Shown here piece after piece: positions 13,571 through 22,144 of a DNA stretch of 28,845 bases. Position 1 is the first letter of the stretch. Each line of letters starts with the position of its first letter. The position numbers and the translations under genes are program-made. The stretch is from SFTH01 sp963643985 (GTDB taxonomy: Bacteria; Bacillota; Clostridia; Christensenellales; Aristaeellaceae), in NCBI GenBank assembly GCA_963643985.1, contig CAVINP010000015.1:1-28845 (forward strand), written 5' to 3'. The notes beneath the pieces were generated by a model, which was not told the DNA's origin, did no database searches, and saw only the letters and a program-made list of their open reading frames with translations.

Positions 13571-14056
13571 TTATCGCAGATAAATCGAATCCAGCAGGGC
13601 CGTGCCGCTCTTGGTCCTGAAGACGTTGTCGCGGAAGGCAAGGATTGCGTCCCGACTGCTGTGCCCTTCGTCGGCATTGACCAGGAAATCGGCCTCGAGC
13701 AGTATGCGGTAATCCATGCCGTCCACGTTTTCATAAGTGTGGTGGTGTGACACCAGATAGATGATGCGCGACCTGATATCCTCCGGCAGGTCAAACTCCT
13801 GCAGGAAGGGAATGAGCAGTGCCTCGCTCTCGGCCTCCTGATACTTGCCGGCGGCATTGCCGTACTTTTCACGGCAGAACGGGCAGGAGATATCGTGCAC
13901 AATGGCAGCCAGTTCCAGAATGTTCTGCGTCTTTTCGTCCAGACCCTCGAGGCGACCGATCGTCTCGGCATAGGCGTACACCTTCAAAAAGTGCGCCACA
14001 TCCGTGCGGACGCCGCGGTAGAATTCAATCATCTTGGCAATCATGCGTTCCTTCAT
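13571..14056 (-). CDS. HD domain hydrolase
   Basis: Metal-dependent phosphohydrolase-type HD protein of 161 residues. The metal-binding set is visible: H22 in DVAHFLKVYAYAETIG, H54-D55 in LAAIVHDISCPFC, H104-H106 in LVSHHHTYENV, and D123 in LLEADFLVN. This order matches small bacterial HD hydrolases related to YedJ/RdgA-like proteins, whose substrates are mostly unknown. The ribosome site GGAGGA lies inside the end of the upstream GerMN gene, so translation is probably coupled. It is the last gene of the two-component operon. Confidence 0.87.
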   Translation of the reverse strand: MKERMIAKMIEFYRGVRTDVAHFLKVYAYAETIGRLEGLDEKTQNILELAAIVHDISCPFCREKYGNAAGKYQEAESEALLIPFLQEFDLPEDIRSRIIYLVSHHHTYENVDGMDYRILLEADFLVNADEGHSSRDAILAFRDNVFRTKSGTALLDSIYLR

Positions 14057-14063
14057 TTTACTT

Positions 14064-15494
14064 TCACTCCTCCGTATTTGTCTTTGAATCGCTTATCAGC
14101 CCCGGATCGGGCAGCAGCGATGACTTCATGTATATTTCGCCGCTGAGATATTCAAATTGTTCGCCCTCGATGCGAAAACCAACCGCGCCGATCTGCTCAA
14201 GCTCACAGAGCGCATTGACCATGGCATAGATGAGCAGTTGCTCTTCCGTATTGCTCAAATTTTGGCAGTGCGCATAGAAAGCGGCGGACAGGTTGACCGT
14301 GGCCACGCGGCCGTCGAGCGCCACGCCCAGTATGTCCTCCGGTACAATGCCGTCGGGGAAAACGCTGCGAAGACCGTTATCATCAGGCACATCCATAGAG
14401 ACCATTTCGCGAAGTATATGAAGCGCCGATGCGGCACAGCACTGCGACATAGGCACTTCGACAGCCGAAAGCCTGCCGTCACCGTTTGCGCAGAAGAGCG
14501 TTGCCGAACTGCCGATCATGGCCGAATAATCGCATCTTTTGACCGTTCCGTCGGACATACCGTCCGTAATGTTCCCGGCAGGGGCACCGTCAACCAGTAT
14601 GCGCACATTGGCGGTTTCGGGATAGAACGACAGTAGCGTCAGCGCGATGCTGCCGTAAAGCTGTGAGGACTCTATGCCGGCAAAGGCAAGATAATCCATC
14701 AGAGTGGTACTGAAATTAAGCGTAATCCGGCGCTCACCGCTGCTGCTGACGTTCACCGTCGGCAGTTCAAGCAGATAATCGATGCCGCTGGGAATGGGGG
14801 AGTAGCAGCACGTGCGCAGCGCAGGGCCGTCCATGAGCGCATTGAGGATTGCGGAGAGCACGTTGTCTTTGTCAAAACTGATGCTTCTGACCTCCGGCAG
14901 GAACAAATTGCCGCTTTCGCTCGGGAAATACAGCAATACGTTTCGGGTGATTGTGCCGCCCTGTTCCGTATACGGTTGTGCCTCGGCCTGAATCTGCGCA
15001 TAGGCTGCGGAAACGTTCGTGATCTGCTCGGTGAACACGCCCTGCGGCAGATTGCACGCCTCGCTGCCCTCACCGCCGATGAGTATGTTCACGGCTTCGA
15101 CTTCTTCAAGCCCCAGCAATGTATCGGCCACGGAGACGCACATGCGATAGATTTCGCTGCGGCTGAGATTGACGGCGGTTTCGGCTGAGAGGTCGACCGT
15201 TGCCATGCCGCAGGACAGCTCCGAACTTACGATGTTGCAGGCACTCAGACGCTCAAGCTCCTCCAGCACGCTTTCGATCAGGCTGCCGTTTTCGTCCACG
15301 CTGATGCGCCGCGTAACGCTGCCGAGTTCACTCTCGTTTTCATCGGCATAGTAAAGCGTTACCTCTCTGGTCTGCACCATGGATTTGTCTCCCAGTATCT
15401 GCTCATCCTGCGGTGGCAGGCTGACCTGTTCTGCTCGGGCAGGCAGGGCTGTGATCATCGTCAGCACCAAAAGGCAGGCAATTGTTCTCTTCAC
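14064..15494 (-). CDS. Secreted protein with three GerMN-like domains
   Basis: Exported protein of 476 residues. A signal peptide (KRTIACLLVLTMITALPARA) is predicted to be cut after ARA; no lipobox cysteine follows, so it is secreted rather than a lipoprotein. Three GerMN-like domains can be seen: about 48-150 (starts VTLYYADENE), 185-300 (NVLLYFPSESGN), and 335-455 (SATLFCANGDG, with VATVNLSAAFY). GerMN domains occur in GerM and other extracytoplasmic sporulation or cell-envelope proteins. The start overlaps the kinase stop by four bases. By position it may modulate the sensor kinase, as YycH/YycI do for WalK in Bacillus; that comparison is contextual only. Confidence 0.85.
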   Translation of the reverse strand: MKRTIACLLVLTMITALPARAEQVSLPPQDEQILGDKSMVQTREVTLYYADENESELGSVTRRISVDENGSLIESVLEELERLSACNIVSSELSCGMATVDLSAETAVNLSRSEIYRMCVSVADTLLGLEEVEAVNILIGGEGSEACNLPQGVFTEQITNVSAAYAQIQAEAQPYTEQGGTITRNVLLYFPSESGNLFLPEVRSISFDKDNVLSAILNALMDGPALRTCCYSPIPSGIDYLLELPTVNVSSSGERRITLNFSTTLMDYLAFAGIESSQLYGSIALTLLSFYPETANVRILVDGAPAGNITDGMSDGTVKRCDYSAMIGSSATLFCANGDGRLSAVEVPMSQCCAASALHILREMVSMDVPDDNGLRSVFPDGIVPEDILGVALDGRVATVNLSAAFYAHCQNLSNTEEQLLIYAMVNALCELEQIGAVGFRIEGEQFEYLSGEIYMKSSLLPDPGLISDSKTNTEE

Positions 15495-16981
15495 GGCTTT
15501 ACCTCCGGGGACAGCGGCAGTTCGATTTCAAAGGACGTGCCCTTTCCCTCAACGCTGGTGGCGGTAATGTTCCCGCCGTGCAGCTGTACAATCTGCTTGA
15601 CAATGCTCAAACCAAGCCCCGTGCCACCCGTGGCACGGGATCTGGCCTTGTCCACGCGGTAGAAGCGGTCAAATATGTGCGGCAGATCTGCGGCCGGTAT
15701 GCCGATGCCGGTATCGCTGATGCGTATCACGGCCTTTTTGCCCACGCGCGTAAGCTCGGTTTCAACCTCACCGCCGCGCGGCGTATACTTGATGGCATTG
15801 TCGATCACGTTGTATATGACCTGCTGAAGCTTGAGTGCATCGGCATTAAGCTTGATTTCATCGTGCATCGTTAGATTAATCTCGATGCCGTTTTCCCGCG
15901 CCAGCGGCAGCAGGCGCTTGACCTGCTCGTCCAGCTGGGCGTTCAGACTCATTTCGGCCGTATTCAGCTTCATGCCGCCGCTGTCGATGTTGACCAGCGT
16001 GAGCAGATCCGACACGATACGGTTAAGCCGATCTATTTCTTTATTGACATCGCCCAGAAAATCCTTGGTCATGGCAGGGTCGATGGGATCCTGATACAGC
16101 AGGGTCTCGATGAGTATTTTCATCGTACTCAGTGGCGTCTTGAGCTCATGGGAGGCATTGGATACAAACTGGCTGCGCGTATTGTCGAGCGCCTCGATTT
16201 TTTCAGACATCGAGTTGAACGCCCGCGCCAGTTCGGAGAATTCGTTGTTGCCGCGCACATTGACGCGTGCGGACAGATCGCCGCCGCTCATCTTGCGAAT
16301 GCCCTCGCTAAGCTCGCCGATGGGGCGAGTAAAGGCCTTCATCACGCACATACTCACGATCAGCACAAGCCCGGTCACGATGATCAGCCAAAGCAAAATC
16401 TTCAGCTGCAGGCTGTGCAGGCTCTCGTATATCTCCTGAACGCCCGAAACGTACACCAGAACACCCACGCGCTCGCCGTTATAACTTATGGCCCGGGCGT
16501 ACAGGCCGGACATGGAGGAGACATTTTCATAGAAGGACAGTGCGGACTTCAGCCAGAAGCTGCCGTCTGTGCCGGTGTCGTAGAAGCCGTAGTCGCTCAC
16601 GGCACCGTTTAATACGTTGCCGACTTCGCTGCTTAAAAAGAGGCGGCCGTTCATGACGGAGGATGTATCCAGCTGTACCACACCGCTGTTGTCGACGATG
16701 AGCACGCGCCCTTCGTTTTCCGCTGCCGTGTTGGTGCACAGCGACATCAATGTTTCCACGTCAAGCGAGACCAGAGCCTCGCCGAGCTGATCCGACAGGC
16801 TCTCGGCGATTCTCTGGTCGTCACGAACGCGCTGGGTAAAGAGATTTTCGCCCACCAGCTGCACAAGCGAAACGGCTACCGCCGTAAACGCCACCACCGT
16901 GATCAGCAGGTAGGCAAACAAAACCTTCCAGCGTATGGAACTGATGTGTCTTTTAATCCTTGTCAGTAAAATAGTAGCCAA
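15491..16981 (-). CDS. Membrane sensor histidine kinase (ResE/WalK-like)
   Basis: Two-component sensor of 496 residues. Layout: membrane helix about 19-42, extracellular domain about 43-190 with PAS-like features (RVLIVDNSGVVQLDTSS), second helix about 194-216, HAMP about 217-268, HisKA with phospho-acceptor H278 in FVSNASHELKTPLSTMKIL, then HATPase with NVIDNAIKYTPRGG, DTGIGIP and GTGLGLSIVKQIVQLHGG. It overlaps the response regulator by 29 bases. The TTG at 16981 is uncertain, because the GGGGAG site is almost touching it; no better start is visible nearby. It autophosphorylates and passes phosphate to the adjacent regulator; the signal is unknown, probably envelope-related. Confidence 0.93.
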   Translation of the reverse strand: MATILLTRIKRHISSIRWKVLFAYLLITVVAFTAVAVSLVQLVGENLFTQRVRDDQRIAESLSDQLGEALVSLDVETLMSLCTNTAAENEGRVLIVDNSGVVQLDTSSVMNGRLFLSSEVGNVLNGAVSDYGFYDTGTDGSFWLKSALSFYENVSSMSGLYARAISYNGERVGVLVYVSGVQEIYESLHSLQLKILLWLIIVTGLVLIVSMCVMKAFTRPIGELSEGIRKMSGGDLSARVNVRGNNEFSELARAFNSMSEKIEALDNTRSQFVSNASHELKTPLSTMKILIETLLYQDPIDPAMTKDFLGDVNKEIDRLNRIVSDLLTLVNIDSGGMKLNTAEMSLNAQLDEQVKRLLPLARENGIEINLTMHDEIKLNADALKLQQVIYNVIDNAIKYTPRGGEVETELTRVGKKAVIRISDTGIGIPAADLPHIFDRFYRVDKARSRATGGTGLGLSIVKQIVQLHGGNITATSVEGKGTSFEIELPLSPEVKP

Positions 16982-17645
16982 CTCCCCACTTGGTGAAGAT
17001 GTATTCCGGCTGACTGGGCGTCTTTTCGATCTTCTCGCGCAGACGGCGGATATGGACGTCTACCGTGCGAAGATCGCCCAGATAATCGTATTTCCATATC
17101 GTCTCGAGCAGACTCTCACGGGAGAAGACCTTGCCGCGGTTGGTCACAAAGAGCTGCAGCAGGTCAAATTCCTTTGCAGTGAGGTTCACCTCGCGACCGG
17201 CGACGGTCACAGAGCGGTTGTTCATATTCAGCTGCATGTCGCGCACGGTGATAATGCGCTGACCGGATTCGCGCTGCGTCATGGCTGTGCGGCGGAAGAT
17301 CGTCTTGATGCGGGCCTTGACCTCCAGAATGTTGAAGGGTTTGGTCATGTAGTCGTCCGCGCCGTATTCCAGACCCAGAATTTTATCCATGTCATCGCCC
17401 TTGGCCGTGAGCATGATGATGGGCACGTTGCTGCGCTCACGGATGCGCTGGCAGACTTCGATGCCGTCCAGTTTGGGCAGCATGACATCCAGCAGTATCA
17501 GATCGTATTGGCCGGAGAAGAACTTGGAGACGGCCTCCTCGCCGTCCGCAGCGGAGTCTGTCTCATAGTTGTCCTGCTCCAGAGAATATTTCAAACCCTT
17601 TACGATCAGGGGCTCGTCATCCACAATCAAAATCCGCTTTGCCAC
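16953..17645 (-). CDS. OmpR/PhoB family response regulator
   Basis: DNA-binding regulator of 230 residues. Receiver domain 1-120 with acidic pocket D9-D10, phospho-acceptor D53 in LILLDVMLPKLDG, T in MLTAKGDD, and K in DYMTKPFN. Winged-helix DNA-binding domain about 130-228 with LTAKEFDLLQLFVTNRGKVFSRESLL and the terminal VDVHIRRLREKIE ... TKWGVGYYF. GTG 17645 has GGAGGT six bases upstream. It is the first gene of the operon. Overall it resembles WalR/YycF, ResD and PhoP-type regulators; the exact orthology is not decided by sequence inspection. Confidence 0.95.
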   Translation of the reverse strand: MAKRILIVDDEPLIVKGLKYSLEQDNYETDSAADGEEAVSKFFSGQYDLILLDVMLPKLDGIEVCQRIRERSNVPIIMLTAKGDDMDKILGLEYGADDYMTKPFNILEVKARIKTIFRRTAMTQRESGQRIITVRDMQLNMNNRSVTVAGREVNLTAKEFDLLQLFVTNRGKVFSRESLLETIWKYDYLGDLRTVDVHIRRLREKIEKTPSQPEYIFTKWGVGYYFTDKD

Positions 17646-17722
17646 TTTAAAACCTCCGGAAAATAGAATTAACTGAAATAACCTTTATAGAAAGATTACA
17701 GGGTCATGATTTCGTCAATATA

Positions 17723-17751
17723 ATTATACACGAGTGGGAACAGGATTTCAA
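17723..17751 (-). promoter_or_regulatory. Promoter of the two-component operon
   Basis: On the minus strand TTGAAA (17751-17746), 17 bases, consensus TATAAT (17728-17723). The box lies inside a near-palindromic AT stretch (CAATATAATTATA). The leader is about 70 bases. Confidence 0.72.
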
Positions 17752-17788
17752 GTCTGTCCGTCAAATTGTTAGAAATTTTCGCTTGTGC

Positions 17789-17817
17789 TGTACAAATGCC
17801 GATTCAAATGGTATACT
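17789..17817 (+). promoter_or_regulatory. Promoter of the dacF-obg operon
   Basis: TGTACA (17789-17794), 17 bases, and TGGTATACT giving an extended -10 (TATACT at 17812-17817). About 80 bases of leader precede dacF. The same ATGGTATACT core occurs in the promoter at 22145-22173. Confidence 0.65.
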
Positions 17818-17902
17818 AGTACATAATGACCGTCTGTCGGTACATCGCCGACGAACCCACAAGCACCCGACTGCTGCCTGATGAACATACGGAGGTTTTT
17901 TC

Positions 17903-19378
17903 ATGCGTCGAAACTTGCCTGCGCTGATTGTCATATTGATTCTGGCCCTGCTTCTGCCTTGTGCGCAGGCGTCTGCGGTGAGCTACGACGCAGAGAACCC
18001 TCAATCGCTCACTGCCGATCAGCTCTATGCCCAATCGGCCATACTGATCGATGCGGACTCCGGCAACATACTCTTTGCCAAGAACGAGCATGAGCGCGTG
18101 AATCCGGCCAGCACGACCAAGATTATGACGCTGCTTTTAGGCATCGAAAGCGGCATAGATTTTGACCAGCAGATCGCCATACCGCAGGCGGCTTCGTCCG
18201 TACCTTCCGACAGCTCGCTCATTCCTGTCTATCCGGGCGAGACGATGACCTTCGGAGATCTGCTCCTGGGCTTTCATCTTTCCTCGGGCAATGACGGCGC
18301 AAATGCCGTGGCGGTGCTTGTGTCAGGCTCCGTCGACAACTTCGTTGCCAAGATGAATGCCCGCGCGGCGGAGATCGGCTGCACGGAGACGCACTTTGCC
18401 AATCCGCACGGCTACACCAACGAAAACCACTACACGACCGCTTACGACATGGCGCTGATCACCTGCGAAGCACTCAAGAACGACAAGTTCCGCGAGATCG
18501 TGGGCACGACCAACGCCACCGTCACCGTCAACGAACGCGGCGAACTCAAACTGGCCAGCAAGAATTCCGTCATGTTCTCCGGCTCAAGCTACTACTACGA
18601 GGGTTGCATCGGCGTCAAGAGCGGCACGACCAGCGCGGCGGGCAACTGTTTTGTCGGCGCAGCCGAGCGCAACGGCGCCACGATTATCAGCGCCGTATTC
18701 AAGTGCGAGGAGGACGAACAGCGCTGGCTGGACACGATTCACCTCTTCGATTTCGGCTGGACCTGCTATCAGTCCTTCACGTTGGAGGAAATGTACAACT
18801 TCGCGGGCGCGAACATCGCCAGCTTCGTGGTCTCGAATGCGGCTGAGGATGATGCCGACGGCGGCAGGCTATCGCTCGACATTGCTCAGATCAGCAACTC
18901 GAGCTACCTGCGCATGGTCGAGAAGAACAACGAGGAAGCGATTGACTCGGCCGTGAATGACTTCATCAGCCATGCGCGCGTCGAGGTGGTGCATGATCTG
19001 ACTGCGCCCATCTCCAAGGGCGAGATCATTGCCAACTTCAGCTTCTACGATACCTCCAGCGGCACGGAGATCACCGCCAAACTCGTTGCGGCCCGAGATG
19101 TGGCGCAAAAGGTTGTCAAGGCCACGCTGACGGACTATGTGCCGTTCCTGAAGATATTCACCAACAGGCTCTTTATCGTGCTTTTGATCGTGCTGCTGGT
19201 GCTGCTGGTGCTGATTATCATGCTTGTCTCCGGCAAGCGAGCCGCCCGTCAGCGCAGGCGCAGGCGCATCTACGAACAGCGCAGAGCGGAGTATATGCGC
19301 CACGGACAGAATGCGAGCAGGGGCAACACAGCCGCAAAGCATCGTCGCACGACACCGCAGAAGCGCGGCAGAAGGTAG
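17903..19378 (+). CDS. dacF: D-alanyl-D-alanine carboxypeptidase (low-molecular-weight PBP)
   Basis: Trims the terminal D-Ala of peptidoglycan stem peptides outside the membrane. Signal peptide 1-24 (ending AQASA). The three penicillin-binding motifs are intact: S70-TTK73, S128-G129-N130 and K239-SGT. The C-terminal domain (about 290-420) of the PBP5 type is followed by a true membrane helix (LFIVLLIVLLVLLVLIIML) and an Arg-rich cytoplasmic tail of about 45 residues, instead of only the usual amphipathic anchor. Length 491, longer than typical DacF (about 390). ATG 17903 has GGAGG seven bases upstream. The symbol dacF is by resemblance; dacA/dacB-type naming is possible. Confidence 0.92.
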   Translation: MRRNLPALIVILILALLLPCAQASAVSYDAENPQSLTADQLYAQSAILIDADSGNILFAKNEHERVNPASTTKIMTLLLGIESGIDFDQQIAIPQAASSVPSDSSLIPVYPGETMTFGDLLLGFHLSSGNDGANAVAVLVSGSVDNFVAKMNARAAEIGCTETHFANPHGYTNENHYTTAYDMALITCEALKNDKFREIVGTTNATVTVNERGELKLASKNSVMFSGSSYYYEGCIGVKSGTTSAAGNCFVGAAERNGATIISAVFKCEEDEQRWLDTIHLFDFGWTCYQSFTLEEMYNFAGANIASFVVSNAAEDDADGGRLSLDIAQISNSSYLRMVEKNNEEAIDSAVNDFISHARVEVVHDLTAPISKGEIIANFSFYDTSSGTEITAKLVAARDVAQKVVKATLTDYVPFLKIFTNRLFIVLLIVLLVLLVLIIMLVSGKRAARQRRRRRIYEQRRAEYMRHGQNASRGNTAAKHRRTTPQKRGRR

Positions 19379-19388
19379 GGATAACACA

Positions 19389-19679
19389 ATGGCAAGATTA
19401 TGGGTGCGCATCATCGAAAAGCATCGCATCGTCCGGCAGACGACCGCGCCCTGCACGCCCGCCGAAGTACATGAAGCACTGACGGAGGTCTGTCGGGAGT
19501 TTGACATACCCTGCCCGATCTGGCTCAACAAGCATGAGCATGAGTTCGATTCTTTCCGTCATACATCCTTTTTGCCCGAGCACTTTATGGAGGATGTGCC
19601 GTTTCAGAAGCTGGAGATCGAATATCTGGACGATACCGGCAAGAAACGCAAGAGCAACGACCCGAGGAACCAGTTTTGA
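19389..19679 (+). CDS. Conserved clostridial protein of unknown function
   Basis: 96-residue basic/acidic soluble protein with no signal peptide or membrane helix. It opens MARLWVRIIEKHRIVRQTT and has a characteristic centre, IWLNKHEHEFDSFRHTSFLPEHF, with several histidines, which I recall from small conserved proteins in many Clostridia. No catalytic motif can be assigned. It starts 10 bases after dacF with only a weak AGGTAGGG ribosome site and is followed 28 bases later by nth, so it is co-transcribed with both. The Trp/His-rich core could bind metal or nucleic acid, but this is a guess. Confidence 0.75.
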   Translation: MARLWVRIIEKHRIVRQTTAPCTPAEVHEALTEVCREFDIPCPIWLNKHEHEFDSFRHTSFLPEHFMEDVPFQKLEIEYLDDTGKKRKSNDPRNQF

Positions 19680-19707
19680 AACTGTTGCGTGAAGGGAGGC
19701 TTGCGGC

Positions 19708-20349
19708 ATGACTGCGGATACTGCCCGCGCAGGCGAGGTGATCGATGCCTTGGCCCGTCTTTACCCGGATGCGCGGCCCGAGCTTCATTTCACCAATCCG
19801 TTTGAAACCCTGATCGCCACGATACTTTCGGCACAGTGTACCGACAAGCGCGTAAACATGGTCACGCAGCGCCTCTTTGCCCTTTATCCGGATGCAAAGA
19901 GCCTGGCCCGTCTGGAGCCTGAGCAGCTGGAACCGCTCATACGCGAGTGCGGCCTGTACCGCAACAAGGCCGGAAACATCATTGCGGCCTGCCGTGCCCT
20001 GACGCAGCAGTATGACGGCCGGGTGCCCTCTGATCGTGCCAAACTCATGGCATTGCCGGGTGTGGGACAGAAGACGGCGGGTGTGGTGCTCATGGCGGCC
20101 TTCGGCGACCCGCAATTGCCGGTTGATACCCACGTGTTTCGCGTCAGCCGCCGTATCGGCCTGGCGGACGCAAGCGATCCCAAGAAAGTCGAAACGCAGC
20201 TGCGAACCCTCATTCCCAGGGACAAGTGGATATTCACCCATCACCTGCTCATATGGCACGGGCGGCGCGTCTGCCACGCCATCAGGCCCGACTGCGCGCA
20301 TTGTCCGCTCAATGAGGGGCTTTGCGAAAAGCGGGGGATCGAAAAATAG
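19708..20349 (+). CDS. nth: Endonuclease III
   Basis: Base-excision repair DNA glycosylase/AP lyase for oxidised pyrimidines; 213 residues. The helix-hairpin-helix LPGVGQKTAGVV (116-127) holds catalytic K122, and D140 lies in LPVDTHVFRVSRR. The C-terminal [4Fe-4S] cysteines are C189, C196, C199 and C206. Spacing of the last pair is six residues, one more than the usual five in E. coli Nth, but all four ligands are present. ATG 19708 has GGGAGG upstream. It lies in the dacF-obg transcript, a neighbourhood without obvious functional connection. Confidence 0.95.
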   Translation: MTADTARAGEVIDALARLYPDARPELHFTNPFETLIATILSAQCTDKRVNMVTQRLFALYPDAKSLARLEPEQLEPLIRECGLYRNKAGNIIAACRALTQQYDGRVPSDRAKLMALPGVGQKTAGVVLMAAFGDPQLPVDTHVFRVSRRIGLADASDPKKVETQLRTLIPRDKWIFTHHLLIWHGRRVCHAIRPDCAHCPLNEGLCEKRGIEK

Positions 20350-20383
20350 TCAAACGACCACAGAATAACCAAGGAGACTGAAC

Positions 20384-21658
20384 ATGGCACTGTTTGTAGA
20401 CATTGTAGATATTTCCGTCAAGGCGGGGGACGGCGGCAACGGCTGTGTGTCCTTTCACCGCGAAAAATACGTGATGGCGGGCGGCCCCGACGGCGGCGAC
20501 GGCGGCCGCGGCGGCGATGTGATTTTCACAGCCACCAATCGCATGCACACGCTGATGGACTTCCGCTATCACAGAAAGTTTACCGCCGGCAACGGTGAGG
20601 ACGGCGCGTCCAACCGTAAGAGCGGCAAGAACGGCGCGAACGTCGTCATCGAGGTGCCGCCGGGCACGGTCGTGCGCGACAAGAACAGCGGCAAGGTGCT
20701 GCTGGACCTCTATGCGGCGGGCGTGGAAAAGACACTCTCACACGGCGGCCGCGGCGGCTACGGCAACCAGCACTTCGCCACGCCCACGCGTCAGGCCCCG
20801 CAGTTCGCCAAACCCGGCGAGCGCAGAGAGGTCATGAATGTCACTCTGGAGCTCAAGTCCATCGCTGATGTCGGTCTGGTGGGCTTCCCCAATGTCGGCA
20901 AATCCACGATACTCTCCGTTGTGACCGCAGCCAAGCCCAAGATTGCCAACTATCATTTCACGACGCTGCAGCCCAATCTCGGCATCGTCAAGCAGGACAA
21001 CTATTCCTTTGTACTGGCCGATATTCCGGGCCTTGTCGAAGGGGCCAGCGAGGGTGTGGGCTTGGGTCATGCGTTTCTGCGCCACGTGGAGCGCACGCGC
21101 ATGCTGCTGCACGTGATTGACATCTCCGGTTGCGAGGGCCGTGATCCGCTGGAGGATTACGATGCCATCGAACATGAGCTTGAGAACTACGGCGACCTTA
21201 AAAACCGCCCCTGCATCGTGGTGGCCAACAAGATGGATCTGCCGGGCGCAGCAGAAAATCTGGAGCGCCTGCGCGAAAAGCTGGAGGGCAGCGGCATCCA
21301 GATTTATGCCGTATCTGCCGCAACGCATCAGAACTTTGAGGAACTGATGCGGGCTACCGTAAGGATGCTCAAGACCTGTCCCGAGCCTGAACCCTTCGAA
21401 GAGGAAGAACCGTTTGACTTTGATCTGGGTGCGGCGCAGAGCGGTTATGAGATCGAACGTCAGGGCGATAGCTTTATACTCAGCGGCGCGTCCATCGATC
21501 ATCTGATCGCCTCGGTCAACTTCTCCAGTGAGGACTCGATCAACTACTTCCATCGCACGCTGCGCAAGCTGGGTGTCATCGATGCCCTGCGCGAGAAGGG
21601 TGCGGGCGAGGGCAGCACCGTCATCATCGACGATATGGAATTCGACTTTGTGGAATAA
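20384..21658 (+). CDS. obg: GTPase Obg/CgtA
   Basis: Essential ribosome-associated GTPase involved in 50S maturation and stress signalling, and in Bacillus also needed for sporulation. The 424 residues have all three parts. The glycine-rich Obg fold (1-158) has GGPDGGDGGRGGDV and GGRGGYGNQHFATP. The G domain has GFPNVGKST (167-175), the T-containing switch NYHFTTLQPNLG, DIPGLVEGASEGVGLG, and NKMD. The C-terminal OCT domain (about 345-424) is the form typical of Firmicutes. ATG 20384 is preceded by AAGGAG. It is followed by yhbY after 15 bases; both proteins act on the large ribosomal subunit. Confidence 0.97.
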   Translation: MALFVDIVDISVKAGDGGNGCVSFHREKYVMAGGPDGGDGGRGGDVIFTATNRMHTLMDFRYHRKFTAGNGEDGASNRKSGKNGANVVIEVPPGTVVRDKNSGKVLLDLYAAGVEKTLSHGGRGGYGNQHFATPTRQAPQFAKPGERREVMNVTLELKSIADVGLVGFPNVGKSTILSVVTAAKPKIANYHFTTLQPNLGIVKQDNYSFVLADIPGLVEGASEGVGLGHAFLRHVERTRMLLHVIDISGCEGRDPLEDYDAIEHELENYGDLKNRPCIVVANKMDLPGAAENLERLREKLEGSGIQIYAVSAATHQNFEELMRATVRMLKTCPEPEPFEEEEPFDFDLGAAQSGYEIERQGDSFILSGASIDHLIASVNFSSEDSINYFHRTLRKLGVIDALREKGAGEGSTVIIDDMEFDFVE

Positions 21659-21673
21659 ACGGAGGATATCATT

Positions 21674-21967
21674 ATGACAACCAAGCAGCGTGCCGCGCTT
21701 CGCGCAATGTGCAATACCATGGAACCCGTGCTTCAGATCGGAAAGGACGGCATCGGCGATCGTCTCATCAAACAGTGCTGGGATGCCCTCGAAGCGCGTG
21801 AGCTGATCAAGGTGACCGTGCTCAAAACGGCGCCCTATACAGCTCAGGAAGCCTGCAACGAGCTGTGCGAGCGCGTACATGCCGAGCCTGTGCAGGTCAT
21901 CGGCAGCAAGTTCTGCATTTACCGTCAGGCCAGAAAGGATTCCAAGATCCGTCTGGAAGATCTGTAA
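21674..21967 (+). CDS. yhbY: YhbY family RNA-binding protein (CRM domain)
   Basis: 97-residue single CRM-domain protein associated with pre-50S ribosomal particles. Family features: MTTKQRAALRAMCNTMEPVLQIGKDGI with the conserved IGK.G loop, ALEARELIKVTVL, and IGSKFCIYRQAR near the C terminus (the usual IG..IVLYR position). GGAGGA lies upstream of ATG 21674. Its placement after obg is common in Firmicutes and suits a shared role in large-subunit assembly. A terminator follows 21 bases after the stop. Confidence 0.93.
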   Translation: MTTKQRAALRAMCNTMEPVLQIGKDGIGDRLIKQCWDALEARELIKVTVLKTAPYTAQEACNELCERVHAEPVQVIGSKFCIYRQARKDSKIRLEDL

Positions 21968-21988
21968 TACAAAATCAGCGTTCTATCG

Positions 21989-22024
21989 TTCAGCCTCCTT
22001 CAGCCGAAGGAGGCTGAAATTTTG
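21989..22024 (+). terminator. Terminator of the dacF-yhbY operon
   Basis: Perfect 13-bp stem (21989-22001 with 22006-22018) and a 4-base AGCC loop, followed by a short AATTTTG tract. The U-tract is modest but the stem is strong. Confidence 0.82.
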
Positions 22025-22144
22025 AGTCAATCGTGTAAAATTTTGAATAATCCACATGAACCGTCAACATTTATGCCCTTATATGCGTCTATATGATAGA
22101 GAAGATCGGTCGAATCCCTAAAATGCTACAAAATTATGTCACTG

